Positions 63,756 through 64,000 of a DNA stretch of 64,000 nt are shown piece after piece; positions within the stretch are counted from its first letter, which is position 1; every line of letters starts with the position of its first letter. The DNA comes from Sparassis latifolia (taxonomy: Eukaryota; Basidiomycota; Agaricomycetes; Polyporales; Sparassidaceae): NCBI GenBank assembly GCA_018466975.1, contig CM031560.1, positions 1,736,001-1,800,000 on the forward strand, read 5' to 3'. The position numbers were made by a program, and so were the translations under genes. The notes below the pieces were generated by a model that saw only the letters and a list, made by a program, of their open reading frames with translations, was not told where the DNA came from and did not search any database.

Positions 63756-64000
63756 TCAGATTGACGAGGAAAGAGCCAGGTTTTCTGCCATACCTTTCCT
63801 CTTCACCCAAGCCTCTACAGAGATGCCTGCGAATACGACTGCTGCACCAAGCCATTGTCCCTTTGTCAACTTATGGTTATAGACAACGACCGAGAGAAGC
63901 ATCGTGAACAACTTCCGCGTTAATGTGATGGTTCTGGCAGCCCGCGTGAGTATCTTCGAACCATACTACGACTTCGTCACTTACACCAGTGTCAAAGAAC
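63756..64000 (-). CDS. nucleotide-sugar transporter, UAA/SLC35B family (C-terminal part, runs off right edge)
   Basis: Two exon pieces are visible: 64000-63985 (SLTLV, partial) and 63933 onward ([20 protein letters not shown], then [20 protein letters not shown]). The RK followed by LLSV, and the QWLGAxxVFxGI helix with a Lys/Arg-rich end, are typical of the last two membrane helices of ER/Golgi UDP-sugar transporters. The stop used here (63756-63758) assumes no further intron; a GTATGG donor after KRK offers an alternative ending. Start and most of the gene lie outside the window. Confidence 0.7.

Overview
The window is genomic DNA of a filamentous basidiomycete, most likely an Agaricomycete (possibly a wood-decay polypore). 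Almost every gene is broken by short introns (about 40-65 nt, GT..AG, occasionally GC..AG). The encoded families fit this: a DUF6533 membrane protein, an ectomycorrhiza-regulated-esterase-type hydrolase, a secreted sedolisin, DASH subunit Dad1, a PKC1 with HR1/C2-like/C1/kinase layout, and a Cdc25-type RasGEF with an SH3 domain. Genes lie on both strands with short spacers. I predicted exons by eye from reading frames, splice signals and remembered family patterns; no alignment was run.

Layout. 0.1-5.2 kb: esterase, a nucleotidyltransferase-like protein, an intron-containing tRNA-Gly(GCC), a zinc-knuckle/acidic-serine protein and V-ATPase subunit c. 5.8-13.3 kb is an accessory, damaged region. 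It holds a sedolisin 3' fragment, a broken LRR-type fungal gene interrupted by a TIR-bounded insert carrying a helicase fragment, a rearranged pRiA4b-ORF3-like pseudogene, and a second pRiA4b-like gene. 13.6-27.2 kb is a conserved block: MPS1/TTK kinase, PRP2-type DEAH helicase, PrxQ-type peroxiredoxin, TIM9, DAHP synthase and a DUF6533 protein. 27.8-34.1 kb holds a second set in opposite orientation: pRiA4b-like gene, LRR-type gene, complete sedolisin. 35.8-64 kb is gene-dense and conserved: CLYBL-type CoA lyase, CWF19, POLA2, endosulfine, an uncharacterised acidic protein, PKC1, DAD1, RasGEF, EFL1, ZNG1/CBWD, a STYX-like pseudophosphatase and the C-terminus of a nucleotide-sugar transporter.

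The most notable structure is an inverted segmental duplication. The order sedolisin 3' end / spacer / LRR-type gene / pRiA4b-like gene at 5.8-10.8 kb is repeated in reverse at 32.1-28.2 kb, and the similarity continues through noncoding spacer. The arms flank about 17 kb containing several genes expected to be essential. The left arm has decayed: truncated sedolisin, internal deletion, 0.9-kb insertion and an inverted piece. The right arm keeps the complete sedolisin but has an apparent frameshift and an early stop.

Functional themes among the housekeeping genes are splicing (PRP2, CWF19), mitosis and cell-cycle control (MPS1, DAD1, endosulfine), Ras/PKC signalling (RasGEF, PKC1), replication initiation (POLA2), ribosome maturation (EFL1), vacuolar acidification (V-ATPase c), mitochondrial import (TIM9), aromatic amino acid synthesis (DAHP synthase) and metal/redox homeostasis (ZNG1, peroxiredoxin).
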